DNA of 63,551 nucleotides from an uncultured Lachnospiraceae bacterium (GCA_946615865.1 CAMOIJ010000010.1:1-63551); one strand, 5' to 3'. Counted from the first letter of the stretch, positions 53,380 to 62,748 are shown. Made by a program: numbers and translations. Notes: generated by a model not told the origin, from the letters alone.

Positions 53380-54615
53380 ATGAATATTGCATATTGCAGT
53401 TTACTCCTTCCGGAGGAAAAGAAGATCGCAGAGAGATCGAAAGGACATCTGAGCGGCGTATCGCTGCACAAGTTCTCGAGATGCTGTATAAAGGGACTCG
53501 ATGAGAATCTTGACAGCCCGGTCAAAGTGTTTAATATCATTAATACACTCAATTACCCCAAATTTCCGGAGCTGGTCTTTCCCAATGAGATCTGGTCTCA
53601 CGCGGAAGGGGCTGATGACCGTCATATCGGTTATATCAATATTTTCGGCATCAAATATATCACGCAGGAGAAGAATCTGTACGCCGCGCTTTGCAAGTGG
53701 ATCGACTCGCTGCAGGGAGAACGGTGCGTCATCTGTGTCCATCATATCTATTACCCGATGATGAGAGCAGCGCTCCACGTTAAAAAGAAATACGGGGACA
53801 GAGTCGTGACCTGCCTCTTTACAGGGGATATGCCGGGCCTTCTCGGATTAAAAGCGCAGTTCAAGGACAATCTGAAGCAGAAGATGATCGACAGGATGAA
53901 CGACAAGATCCTCGCGATGGCGAAGGAGTTTGACTGCTTCATTTTCCAGACCAAATATATGGCGGAAGGATTTGGCGTCGAGGATAAGCCTGTCTATGTT
54001 TTGGAATGCGCTTATACTGCGCCGGAATATAGCGTTTCTGATAAGTGGAAGACCTATAATCCGGACAAGAAAAAGGTGGTATTCTACGCCGGTTCTCTGA
54101 GAAGAGAATATGATATCCTGCACCTGATCAGGGCAGCGGGACTTATAAAGGACAGCGATTTCGAATTCTGGGTAGCCGGAGGCGGAAACGCGGTGGAAGA
54201 GATCAAGGCAACTGCAGCTAAGGACAGCCGGATCAAGTATCTCGGTTTTATCACGCCGCAGGAAGTATTGGACAGACAGGAAGCTGCTACAGTTTTGGTC
54301 AGTCCGCGGACCTCGGCACATGATTTTGTCAAATACAGCTTTCCGAGCAAGACGATGGAATGCCTTGCCTCCGGCAAACCGTACATTGCGCATAAGCTTC
54401 CCTGCGAGCCGGAAGAATACCGGAACTATATCCAATACCCGGACGATGAGTCAGACGAAGCGCTTGCGAGAAAGATCGAAGAAATCTGCGGCCTGAGCGA
54501 GGCAGAGAGAAAAGAACTCGGAGACAGGGGAAAGAGATTTATCGAGGAGGAGAAGGACCCCAAGGTGATGTGCAAAGGCATCGTGGAACTTTGGGAGTCC
54601 ATGCTGGAGAAGTAA
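53380..54615 (+). CDS. Glycosyltransferase family 4 protein
   Basis: A 411-residue GT-B glycosyltransferase. The acceptor half has CVICVHHIYYPMMRAALHVK and LFTGDMPGLLGLKAQFKDN. The donor half has VVFYAGSLRREYDILHLIRA, FWVAGGGNAVEEIKA, YLGFITPQEVLDRQEAATVL and FSFPSKT-like YSFPSKTMECLASGKPYI. ATG at 53380 is preferred; an in-frame TTG lies just before it. It follows the TagF-like gene by 12 bases. Donor sugar unknown. Confidence 0.85.
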   Translation: MNIAYCSLLLPEEKKIAERSKGHLSGVSLHKFSRCCIKGLDENLDSPVKVFNIINTLNYPKFPELVFPNEIWSHAEGADDRHIGYINIFGIKYITQEKNLYAALCKWIDSLQGERCVICVHHIYYPMMRAALHVKKKYGDRVVTCLFTGDMPGLLGLKAQFKDNLKQKMIDRMNDKILAMAKEFDCFIFQTKYMAEGFGVEDKPVYVLECAYTAPEYSVSDKWKTYNPDKKKVVFYAGSLRREYDILHLIRAAGLIKDSDFEFWVAGGGNAVEEIKATAAKDSRIKYLGFITPQEVLDRQEAATVLVSPRTSAHDFVKYSFPSKTMECLASGKPYIAHKLPCEPEEYRNYIQYPDDESDEALARKIEEICGLSEAERKELGDRGKRFIEEEKDPKVMCKGIVELWESMLEK

Positions 54616-54622
54616 ACCGAGG

Positions 54623-56038
54623 ATGAAACCGGATAGTAAGAAATTCTTATATCTGCCGGTCACAGTGATCGCCGCATATCTGGCTTTCACATTGATCCTG
54701 TATGTGGCCGGACCGTTTAAGTGGGTGACCTATCATCCGCTTCTGTTTTGGAGCCTTCAGGTTCTATACATCGCTGCGCTCCTCTACGGATGGATGATCG
54801 GGATCAGGACAACCGTCTCCGACCACCGGTGGGAGGCTTGGGATAACAAAAGATGCGCGGAAATGATCAGTCCACTGATCACCGTAAATTTCCTGTATGA
54901 GCTGATCAATGCGCTCCGGCGCTTCTCAATCACAACCTTTGATATCCGGAAACTGCTCCAGGCTATCCTGACCGGCGCAACCTCTATGGGCAGCGCATAC
55001 AACACCCTGCAGGCAGGCGTCGATCAGACAAGCGCAGGCGCGCTGGGCGGCATGGCCGTAACACTGTTTAACCTGTTCTGGGCCTTTTTTGCGTTCAATG
55101 TGTTCATTCTGGGATTTATCCTCTTTAAGAACCTTTCAACGTACAGTAAAGCAGTTCAGCTTCTGACGACCGGGCTGATCATTGGGGAGTATCTCGGCAC
55201 AGGAACCAATATCGGCGTTTTTCGCGTGATCCTGATCTTTGTGATCCTGTATCTGATCCGCGTGATCCGGAAAAACAGAGCTTCTCTTCCATCAGGAAGC
55301 AATACCAGAAAGAAGAACAATACCTATAAAGTATTCATCTTCGCGGCAGTGGCAGCGGTCTTCGTACTGGCACTGTTCAGCAGGATCATGCAGAGCAGGG
55401 GAGGCATTCTTCTCTGGCAGTCGAACACATATAATGTCGGAGGTATTTACCTCAATAAAGATTCTGTCTTTTTCAAGATCCTGCCTTCAGGGCTCTATAT
55501 ACTCCTGATCGCGCTGAGCGGCTATCTCTGCCAGGGATATTACGGAATGTCTCTGTGCATGAGAGTTCCGTGGGAACCCGGGGCGGGCATCGGCCATTCG
55601 ATGGCGCTGATGAACCTTTTTGACCGCGTATCACCGGTTGCCCACGTCAGCAGTTATCAATACAGAATCGCTGAATTATTCGGCTGGGAAGAAGGGGTGA
55701 GATGGCACTCCATGTACAGCTGGATCGCGAATGACTTCACGTTTTGGGGCGTGATCCCGATCATGTTCTTCATCGGAATGCTATACGCGATGGCGTACAA
55801 GGACGCGGTCATCACCAACAACCCTTACGCGAAAGTCGTGACCTACTATTTCACACTGCTGAGCATTTTTATTCCCTGCAATAATCAGCTGTTCCAATCG
55901 ACCTATACATATTTCGCATTTGTCTCCGCGCTTATATTCTGGCTTGGGACCAGAGGAAGAAAGCAATTCAGAATTGTGCTTGGAAGGAGAAACTATTGGA
56001 GAAAGGAAGCCAAAACAGAACAAAATACAGTATGCTGA
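54623..56038 (+). CDS. Wzy-like repeat-unit polymerase
   Basis: A 471-residue polytopic protein with about 10-12 spans. The large periplasm-side loop ends VSSYQYRIAELFGWEEGVRW and is followed by WIANDFTFWGVIPIMFFIGM, the pattern of oligosaccharide repeat-unit polymerases rather than WaaL ligases. It lies directly ahead of the flippase gene and overlaps its start, so it is the best candidate polymerase of the main glycan. The ATG follows the previous stop by seven bases. Confidence 0.8.
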   Translation: MKPDSKKFLYLPVTVIAAYLAFTLILYVAGPFKWVTYHPLLFWSLQVLYIAALLYGWMIGIRTTVSDHRWEAWDNKRCAEMISPLITVNFLYELINALRRFSITTFDIRKLLQAILTGATSMGSAYNTLQAGVDQTSAGALGGMAVTLFNLFWAFFAFNVFILGFILFKNLSTYSKAVQLLTTGLIIGEYLGTGTNIGVFRVILIFVILYLIRVIRKNRASLPSGSNTRKKNNTYKVFIFAAVAAVFVLALFSRIMQSRGGILLWQSNTYNVGGIYLNKDSVFFKILPSGLYILLIALSGYLCQGYYGMSLCMRVPWEPGAGIGHSMALMNLFDRVSPVAHVSSYQYRIAELFGWEEGVRWHSMYSWIANDFTFWGVIPIMFFIGMLYAMAYKDAVITNNPYAKVVTYYFTLLSIFIPCNNQLFQSTYTYFAFVSALIFWLGTRGRKQFRIVLGRRNYWRKEAKTEQNTVC

Positions 56039-57534
56039 ACGCGCTGTCCGCAATAGCCCTCACACTGGTCAACGGTATCTTCGGTATCGTTGTCACGAGG
56101 CTTGTGATCAGCAGGTTCGGTTCTGATTTCAACGGTCTTAACTCTACTGCGAATCAGATCATCAATGTGCTCCTGATCCTGGAAGGCGGCTTTACGCTGG
56201 CCTCCAATGTGGCGCTGTTCGCGCCGATGAGCGCCGGAGACTACGGCACTTCCAATTCGGTCTTAAAAGCGACCAGGGTAAAATTCAAGAAGATCGCGGT
56301 GATTTTCCTGGGAATCGGCACTATGGTTGCGTTTCTCTACAGCCTGGCCGTTAAATCAGCACTTCCCAAAGAATTTGTATTCACGGTGATCCTGATGGCA
56401 GTCGTGCCGCAGGCCTTTAACCTGTATTACACGACTACCTATAGGGTGCTGCTGCAGACCCAGCAGCATGAATTTGTCATCAGCGGTTTCACCGCGCTCA
56501 CCATCGGGTTAGGGCATATTACTAATATCATCCTTATCACCCACGGCGGAAAGATGTTCATGGTACGCCTTGTCACCATGATCTTCGCGATTCTCAACTG
56601 CTTCCTGATCACAGGATACACAAAGAGAAAGAACCGGTTCCTGGATTTCTCCGTAGAAGCCAGACCGGAGCTCATAAAGGGAACCAACGACGTAATGGCG
56701 CAGAAGATCACAGGCGTGATCTACACATCCTGGCCGATCGTATTTTTGTCGATCTCACCGAGCGGCGGAACAATGCTGGCCAGCGTATACGCAGTCTACA
56801 ACAATGTTTTCGTAATGCTCAAAGCCCTCCTGCACGGCGTTATTGACGCCCCCAGGCTGGGATTCGGGCAGATGCTCACAGAGAGAAAGCGGGAAGAAGT
56901 CTGGGGAGCGTTCAAGGAATATGAGTTTGTGGCAGTATTCTTTACTTACATCGCGCTGACCACAGCCTATGCTCTGATCCTGCCCTTTGTCGCAATCTAT
57001 ACAAGGGGAGTCTCGGACATCAACTACTATGACACCACGATCGCCTTGCTCATGGTCATAATCGGCTCGGTAGAGATGCTTCACATTCCCAGCGGCCATA
57101 TCATCAACATGTCGGGAAATTTTAAGGTCAGTAAGAATTTCCAGATCCTGGCCTGTGTGGTTCTGATCATATCGATGTCCGTGCTGGGCACGGTCCTCGG
57201 CGTATACGGTATGCTGGGATCCCTCCTTCTTGTAGCCATTCTCCTTGCAGTGCTGGAGATCGGATGGGTTCACACTAAATTTTTCGAGGGCAAAACAGCG
57301 GAGTATATTCTTATGGGCCTTCCCTTTTTGCTCTGCGGCGCTCTGAGCGCTTTCGCGGAGAGCTTATTGACAAAGGGAATGAGCAGTGTAAGAGGATTCC
57401 TGCTGTATGGCGTTGTGCTGACGGCACTGAACTCCGCGGCTGCACTGGCAATCGGATTACTGTTTAGCAGAAATGAAACAAAGAGACTCTTCCTAAGAGT
57501 TTCCGGATTAATAAAAAGGTTTACGAAATCATAA
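55996..57534 (+). CDS. Polysaccharide flippase (Wzx/MATE-like)
   Basis: A 512-residue protein with about 12-14 spans, expected to flip the undecaprenyl-linked repeat unit across the membrane. N-terminal LSAIALTLVNGIFGIVVTRL and FNGLNSTANQIINVLLILEG are typical of the oligosaccharidyl-lipid flippase group, as is the central NDVMAQKITGVIYTSWPIVF. Start: TTG at 55996 has AAGGAG six bases upstream and overlaps the polymerase gene by 43 bases. The next ATG, at 56032, has no ribosome site. It is the only flippase seen in the cluster. Confidence 0.87.
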   Translation: MEKGSQNRTKYSMLNALSAIALTLVNGIFGIVVTRLVISRFGSDFNGLNSTANQIINVLLILEGGFTLASNVALFAPMSAGDYGTSNSVLKATRVKFKKIAVIFLGIGTMVAFLYSLAVKSALPKEFVFTVILMAVVPQAFNLYYTTTYRVLLQTQQHEFVISGFTALTIGLGHITNIILITHGGKMFMVRLVTMIFAILNCFLITGYTKRKNRFLDFSVEARPELIKGTNDVMAQKITGVIYTSWPIVFLSISPSGGTMLASVYAVYNNVFVMLKALLHGVIDAPRLGFGQMLTERKREEVWGAFKEYEFVAVFFTYIALTTAYALILPFVAIYTRGVSDINYYDTTIALLMVIIGSVEMLHIPSGHIINMSGNFKVSKNFQILACVVLIISMSVLGTVLGVYGMLGSLLLVAILLAVLEIGWVHTKFFEGKTAEYILMGLPFLLCGALSAFAESLLTKGMSSVRGFLLYGVVLTALNSAAALAIGLLFSRNETKRLFLRVSGLIKRFTKS

Positions 57535-57546
57535 GGAGGACATAAA

Positions 57547-58587
57547 ATGTCAGCATTCAACGGGGCAACTTTAATGATCACAGGCGGAACCGGCAGTTTT
57601 GGAAATACTGTATTGAAGCATTTCCTGGCTACCGATATCGGGCAGATCCGAATCTTTTCACGCGACGAGAAGAAACAGGATGATATGCGCCATGAACTTC
57701 AGGCAAAATATCCCGAACACGCAAATAAAGTGAAGTTTTTCGTCGGTGATGTGAGAGATCCCAGATCTGTTGCAGACGCTATGCCCGGCGTAGATTTCAT
57801 CTTCCATGCAGCTGCTCTCAAGCAGGTTCCCTCCTGTGAGTTCTTCCCGATGCAGGCTGTAAAAACGAATGTTGAGGGAACTGACAACGTACTGCACGCG
57901 GCGATCGACGCCGGCGTCAAGAGGGTTGTCTGTCTCTCGACTGATAAGGCAGCTTATCCGATCAACGCCATGGGTATTTCCAAGGCAATGATGGAGCACG
58001 TTATTTTCGCGAACGCGCGCGTTGCCGCAGAGAGAGGCAATACTGTGATCTGCTGTACGCGCTATGGAAATGTTATGTGCAGCAGAGGCTCCGTAATTCC
58101 GCTGTTTATCGATCAGATCAAAGCCGGAAATCCGATCACGATCACAAATCCCGATATGACCAGATTCCTTATGAACCTCGATGAAGCGGTTGAACTTGTC
58201 CGCTTTGCTTTCATGCACGCGAATCCGGGCGATCTGTTCATCCAGAAGGCAGACGCTTCCACCATCGGCGACCTCGCTAAGGGCGTACAGCGCCTGTTCG
58301 GCGATACCGGTACCAGCATTATCGGCACACGCCACGGAGAGAAGCTGTATGAGACCCTTATGACGAGAGAAGAGCGTCTCCGCGCAGAGGATATGGGCAA
58401 CTATTTCCGTGTATTCGCTGATAACCGCGACCTCAACTACGACAAGTATTTTGTCCAGGGCAAGGTTATGACAGAAGCAGAAGAGAGCTACACCAGCCAT
58501 AACACCAAGCTTCTCGATGTTGATGGAGTGGTCAAGAAGATCCTTACTACGGATTACGTCCAGGAGCAGCTCGGAAATCTGAAGTGA
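57547..58587 (+). CDS. capE: UDP-GlcNAc 4,6-dehydratase (5-inverting), CapE/FnlA
   Basis: A 346-residue soluble SDR enzyme that starts UDP-L-FucNAc synthesis from UDP-GlcNAc. Motifs: LMITGGTGSFGNTVLKHF, FFVGDVRDPRSV, FHAAALKQVPSCEFFPMQA, CLSTDKAAYPINAMGISKAM and YGNVMCSRGSVIPLF. The short form without membrane spans and the VPSCEF segment identify CapE rather than the membrane CapD type at 40512. Its two partner enzymes are at 48432 and 49710. AAGGAGGAC precedes the ATG. Confidence 0.95.
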   Translation: MSAFNGATLMITGGTGSFGNTVLKHFLATDIGQIRIFSRDEKKQDDMRHELQAKYPEHANKVKFFVGDVRDPRSVADAMPGVDFIFHAAALKQVPSCEFFPMQAVKTNVEGTDNVLHAAIDAGVKRVVCLSTDKAAYPINAMGISKAMMEHVIFANARVAAERGNTVICCTRYGNVMCSRGSVIPLFIDQIKAGNPITITNPDMTRFLMNLDEAVELVRFAFMHANPGDLFIQKADASTIGDLAKGVQRLFGDTGTSIIGTRHGEKLYETLMTREERLRAEDMGNYFRVFADNRDLNYDKYFVQGKVMTEAEESYTSHNTKLLDVDGVVKKILTTDYVQEQLGNLK

Positions 58588-58600
58588 GAAGGGATTGACC

Positions 58601-59614
58601 GTGAACTCAAATTCCATCAGTAAGGAACCGAACTGCCTGAATCTGATACGAATAGCGGCAGCTTTTCAGGTCATGTTCGGTCATACGATCACACACTTGA
58701 AAGTCCCGATCAACCAGACACTATTCAGGGCGACATATTTTTTGAGAGGCGTTCCGATCTTTTTTGCTATGAGCGGACTCCTGATCTGGCTTTCCGTGGG
58801 AAGATCGAAGTCATACAGACAGTTCCTGACCAAAAGATTCCTCAGAATCTTCCCGGAGCTGTGGGTATCTGTACTCGCCGATATTTTGGTGATCATGGCC
58901 CTTTATCGCGGCTGGACGGCTAAAAGCCTTATACTGTTCGGGATCGGACAGGGAACTGTACTGCAGTTCTGGACTCCGAGTGCATTGCACGGATATGGAG
59001 TGGGAACGCCGAACGGGGCGCTCTGGACTATGGGAGTGATCATTCAGTTCTATATTGTGGTGTGGTTCTTCTATAAGATCATGAAGGGGCGCACGATCAG
59101 GCAGTGGCTGATCGGATTTGCGGCGTCGTTCATCATCAGTTTCGGAACGGATCGCTTCTTCCACAATATTGTGGGCGGTACGATCGCAAACCTGTATGAA
59201 CAGACTATTGTAAGATATTTCTGGATCTTCTACATAGGGATGTTTATTGCGGAATTCGGGAACACACTGCTCCCGGTGCTTAAGAAATACTGGTGGGCGT
59301 TTCTCATAGCTGCCTTTGTCTTCTTCTGGTCAGGAGTTGATATTATTTCGGGGTACTACCTGTTCTGGAGCCTGTTCCTCGTATTCGGACTTACCGGATT
59401 CGCGTACAGGTATCCCAATATATACAGGTTTACAGATATATCTTACGGCGTGTTCCTGTATCATATGATCGTCGTGAACGCGTTTGTTACTTTTGGCCTG
59501 ACCGGAAAGTGGTCGTTTGCAATCTGTTCCGGAGCGCTGTCGCTTCTCCTCGCTTACTTATCGACCGTGGTTGTAGGAAAATGGGCAGCCGGAATAAAAA
59601 GAAAGCTAACATGA
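58601..59614 (+). CDS. Acyltransferase 3 family membrane O-acyltransferase
   Basis: A 337-residue, about 10-span membrane protein of the OafA/WecH-type family that O-acetylates surface glycans. Motifs: LIRIAAAFQVMFGHTITH with the conserved His, FLRGVPIFFAMSGLLIWL, and QFLTKRFLRIFPELWVSVL. GTG at 58601 has AAGGG seven bases upstream; an in-frame TTG at 58595 is too close to that site. It follows capE by 13 bases and probably modifies the repeat unit. The exact acyl group is unknown. Confidence 0.87.
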   Translation: MNSNSISKEPNCLNLIRIAAAFQVMFGHTITHLKVPINQTLFRATYFLRGVPIFFAMSGLLIWLSVGRSKSYRQFLTKRFLRIFPELWVSVLADILVIMALYRGWTAKSLILFGIGQGTVLQFWTPSALHGYGVGTPNGALWTMGVIIQFYIVVWFFYKIMKGRTIRQWLIGFAASFIISFGTDRFFHNIVGGTIANLYEQTIVRYFWIFYIGMFIAEFGNTLLPVLKKYWWAFLIAAFVFFWSGVDIISGYYLFWSLFLVFGLTGFAYRYPNIYRFTDISYGVFLYHMIVVNAFVTFGLTGKWSFAICSGALSLLLAYLSTVVVGKWAAGIKRKLT

Positions 59615-59636
59615 GGGCTACAGAAAGGATGTCTTT

Positions 59637-61208
59637 GTGGAGAGTAAAGGAATTATTGAATTAAACGCTAAGGATATGCTCTATCAGCTGTGCAGGAAAT
59701 GGAGAACTCTGCTGATCTGCGCGTTGTGCGGGATCATTCTCATGGCAGGTCTGAGCTGGACGCGCCCGATCGTGATCATGGGCGAATCTTCCGGCAAAAC
59801 GCTGGACAGCAATTTTGATCAGCTGGCACAGCTCAAGGAAAAACTGTCGGGCAGGGAACTCAATGAAGTGAGAATGACGGTAGAGTCTTATCTGACTTTC
59901 CGGAGACTGCTGTTATACAACGGAGAACGCAGTGATGATTCTATCCTGCTCAAGCTCAATCCCCACATGATGCCGTCACTTTCCCGTTCCTATGCGATCA
60001 GCAACTATGAGACAGGAAATGATTATCCGACAGATGGAAAGGATATCTGTGACAACATTGCGGAGATTTACAAAAGAGAGATCCGCAGCAGCAGAGTTGT
60101 AGAGGATATCAGACATGCCCTGAATGACAGCATTAACGCGGCCTCCATTCAGGAGATCCTAAATGTGACAAAAGACGCAAAGAGTATTGTGTCTATCAGA
60201 GTATATGGAACAGACCGGGAGCAATGTGAAACGATCATGTCTGTGATCGATAAGTATTTTGACGACATCACGAAGAAAGCTCAATCTATATACAGCTTTG
60301 ACATTGCTCTGATCAACGACCTCTTTGAAGAGACAGAAAACACAGACCTGTATGAAGCGCAGCAAGACCAGGCGAATAATACGGCCAATATACAGAGGAA
60401 CCTGATGGCTTTACCCGACAAACTTGTCGAAGGGCAGAAGACATATTACGATACCGCCGTCTCCGCTGCGGAAGAATTACTTAGTGACGGAACTATGTCG
60501 GAAGCAGCAGTGCTTGAACTCCTGTTCCATCCGGAAGACTACAAATCAGAAGCAGATTCCGGAGAAGCGAAAAACGCGGAAGTACAGGCCCTCAGAGTGA
60601 TCCGCCCCAAGTATCTGGTGGTCGGAGCATTCCTGGCACTGTTCCTGGCGGCGGCCTGGATCCTGTTCCGCTATATCGTATCAACGAAACTTAAGAACAA
60701 GGATGAGGTCAGATGGGTCCTGGGAAGTAATGTCCTGGGCGTCGTTAAAGCGGACAGCCTTAGCGGCAAGAAGAAACCGCTGCAAGCGGTGGACGAAGCG
60801 ATCGACAAACTGTTCCTGAGCGAAAATGACAGGCTTGAACCCGATAAGAGTATTGAACTGATCTGCAATGAAGCATACTGGTGGGCGGTAAAGAATAACG
60901 CCTCAAGGATCCTTGTGACCGGTTCCTTCTCAGATTCTGTGACAGAGGAAATCAAACGACGGATCTGCTCAGCACTTAACGCGCTGAGCGAGAGTAAGGG
61001 CATGGGACAGGCTGACAGAAAACCTGTTGAAGCCTTTATGTCGGAAAGCGTGATCCGCAGCGTAGACGCCAAAGAAAAATACACAGAAGCAGACAGCGTC
61101 ATTTTCGTCGAGCGCGTAAACGGTTCCCATTTTAATGATATAGGCGAGGAGATCGAACTCTATAAGAGACATGACATTGCAATTATCGGAACAGTGGTTG
61201 TGTCTTAA
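59637..61208 (+). CDS. Wzz-type co-polymerase with remnant ATPase-like C-terminus (3)
   Basis: A 523-residue membrane protein, start GTG with AAAGGA upstream. Span at about 23-41 (TLLICALCGIILMAGLSW), a long extracytoplasmic helical domain with QAQ/coiled segments, span at about 325-345, then a cytoplasmic domain. The part that corresponds to the kinase P-loop reads ASRILVTGSFSDSVTEEIKR: the strand is kept but the glycine-lysine loop is gone. The C-terminus (VIFVERVNGSHFNDIGEEIE, IAIIGTVVVS) still resembles the end of BY-kinases. It probably sets chain length without ATP use. It is the last gene of the cluster. Confidence 0.82.
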   Translation: MESKGIIELNAKDMLYQLCRKWRTLLICALCGIILMAGLSWTRPIVIMGESSGKTLDSNFDQLAQLKEKLSGRELNEVRMTVESYLTFRRLLLYNGERSDDSILLKLNPHMMPSLSRSYAISNYETGNDYPTDGKDICDNIAEIYKREIRSSRVVEDIRHALNDSINAASIQEILNVTKDAKSIVSIRVYGTDREQCETIMSVIDKYFDDITKKAQSIYSFDIALINDLFEETENTDLYEAQQDQANNTANIQRNLMALPDKLVEGQKTYYDTAVSAAEELLSDGTMSEAAVLELLFHPEDYKSEADSGEAKNAEVQALRVIRPKYLVVGAFLALFLAAAWILFRYIVSTKLKNKDEVRWVLGSNVLGVVKADSLSGKKKPLQAVDEAIDKLFLSENDRLEPDKSIELICNEAYWWAVKNNASRILVTGSFSDSVTEEIKRRICSALNALSESKGMGQADRKPVEAFMSESVIRSVDAKEKYTEADSVIFVERVNGSHFNDIGEEIELYKRHDIAIIGTVVVS

Positions 61209-61226
61209 AGAAATGATCAACAATAC

Positions 61227-61258
61227 AAAGGCCCTGAGCATTCAGCTCAGGGCCTTTT
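61227..61258. terminator. Bidirectional terminator between the polysaccharide cluster and the symporter
   Basis: Perfect 13-bp stem AAAGGCCCTGAGC / GCTCAGGGCCTTT around ATTCA. An A run before and T run after let it serve both convergent genes. Confidence 0.9.
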
Positions 61259-61305
61259 ATAATAGGAAGAAACTCACTGTTTTCCGACTATAAATACACG
61301 AAACC

Positions 61306-62748
61306 TCAGATGTTCAATATCCCCGCCGATGTCAGGAAGAGGATAAACATGATCACCGGCACGACATACTTGATCATGACCCGGTAGAGGCCCTTGAGGC
61401 CGAACTTGCGTCCGCCGTGCTCGACTTCCTCGACGATCCAGTCCGGGCCGACAACCCAGCCAATCAGAATCGCGGACAGCATCGAGATGAAGGGCATCAT
61501 GAAGCTGTTGCTGATGTAGTCCATCAGGTCCAGAAGCTGGCCGATACTGCCGTTGGGCAGCGGGAGCTCAATGTAGAACTTGCTGTAGCCCAGCGCGATA
61601 ATAACTGAAGCGGCGGTGTAGATCATGGTAAGCGCGATCGTCGTAGGCTTTCTCTTTACGTGGAAGATTTCCATGCAGTTGGCCGTAATCGTCTCCAGGA
61701 CCGACACGCAGCTGGTCAGCGCCGCGAAGGCCGCCATCAGGAAGAAAGCGAGTCCCACAAACCTTCCCAGAGTCGGCATAGAGGCGAAGACTTTGGGGAG
61801 GGAGATGAACATCAGGCTGGGGCCGGCTTTCATGCCTTCTACGCCCTCAAAAACGAAGATAGAGGGGATTATCATCATGCCGGCGAGCAGCGCCACGCCT
61901 GTGTCAAAAAACTCAATTTGGTGGATGGACGCGTTCACATCCACGTCTTTCTTGATGTAGGAGCCATAGGTGATCATAATGCCCATGGACACGCTCAGAG
62001 AGAAGAAGATCTGGCTCATGGCGTCCAGCAGGATCTGCAGAAAGCGCTTGATAGTCAGTCCCTCGAAGTTGGGCGTCAGATAGACGGCCAGTCCCTGAAG
62101 TCCTGTGCGGGTCACGCCAGCCTCATCTGTGTGGGTGAGCGTCAGCGCAAAGATGGCGATCGCCACGATCATGACCAGCATGACGGGCATCAGGATTTTG
62201 GAACACTGCTCGATGCCCTTCTCGACGCCGTTGAAGACGATCCAGGCTGTCAGCAGCATGAAGGTCACCGCGTAGAGAGTCGACTGGCCCGGCGAGGTGA
62301 TGAAATCCGTGAAGAAGCTGTCCTGCGCGGCCAGATGGTTCCGACCGGTCAGATAGACCACAATGTATCGCGTGATCCAGCCGCCGATGACCGCGTAGTA
62401 GGTCATGATCAGCACCGGAACCAGGAATGTCAGGATTCCCAGGAAACTCCACTTGGGGCTCATTTCGGCGTAGGCCTTGATGGAATTCTTACCGGTCCTT
62501 CGGCCGATCGCGATGTCGCTGGTCAGCAGTGTGAAGCCGAAAGTGAAAGTCAGGATAAGATAGATCAAAATAAAGAGGCCGCCGCCGTCTTTGGCTGCCA
62601 GGTAGGGGAAGCGCCAGAGATTGCCGACGCCGACCGCGCTGCCCGCGGCCGCCATGACGAAGCCGATTTGGCCGGTAAAGCCGTGTTTCTTGTGGGAGTG
62701 GTGGCCATGGGAGCCGCCTGCTGCAGGTTGGGTGTTGTGTTCTGCCAT
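61306..62748 (-). CDS. Sodium-dependent transporter, NSS (neurotransmitter:sodium symporter) family
   Basis: A 480-residue, 12-span sodium symporter of the LeuT fold, probably for an amino acid. The first membrane helix has the family signature GSAVGVGNLWRFPYLAAKDG with the unwound sodium/substrate site. GWITRYIVVYL and SLSVSMGIMITYGSYIKKDV follow. The cytoplasmic N-terminus is His-rich (GGSHGHHSHKKHG), which is unusual and could bind metal. AAGGAAACACT precedes the ATG. It is convergent with the polysaccharide cluster and shares its terminator. Substrate unknown. Confidence 0.93.
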   Translation of the reverse strand: MAEHNTQPAAGGSHGHHSHKKHGFTGQIGFVMAAAGSAVGVGNLWRFPYLAAKDGGGLFILIYLILTFTFGFTLLTSDIAIGRRTGKNSIKAYAEMSPKWSFLGILTFLVPVLIMTYYAVIGGWITRYIVVYLTGRNHLAAQDSFFTDFITSPGQSTLYAVTFMLLTAWIVFNGVEKGIEQCSKILMPVMLVMIVAIAIFALTLTHTDEAGVTRTGLQGLAVYLTPNFEGLTIKRFLQILLDAMSQIFFSLSVSMGIMITYGSYIKKDVDVNASIHQIEFFDTGVALLAGMMIIPSIFVFEGVEGMKAGPSLMFISLPKVFASMPTLGRFVGLAFFLMAAFAALTSCVSVLETITANCMEIFHVKRKPTTIALTMIYTAASVIIALGYSKFYIELPLPNGSIGQLLDLMDYISNSFMMPFISMLSAILIGWVVGPDWIVEEVEHGGRKFGLKGLYRVMIKYVVPVIMFILFLTSAGILNI

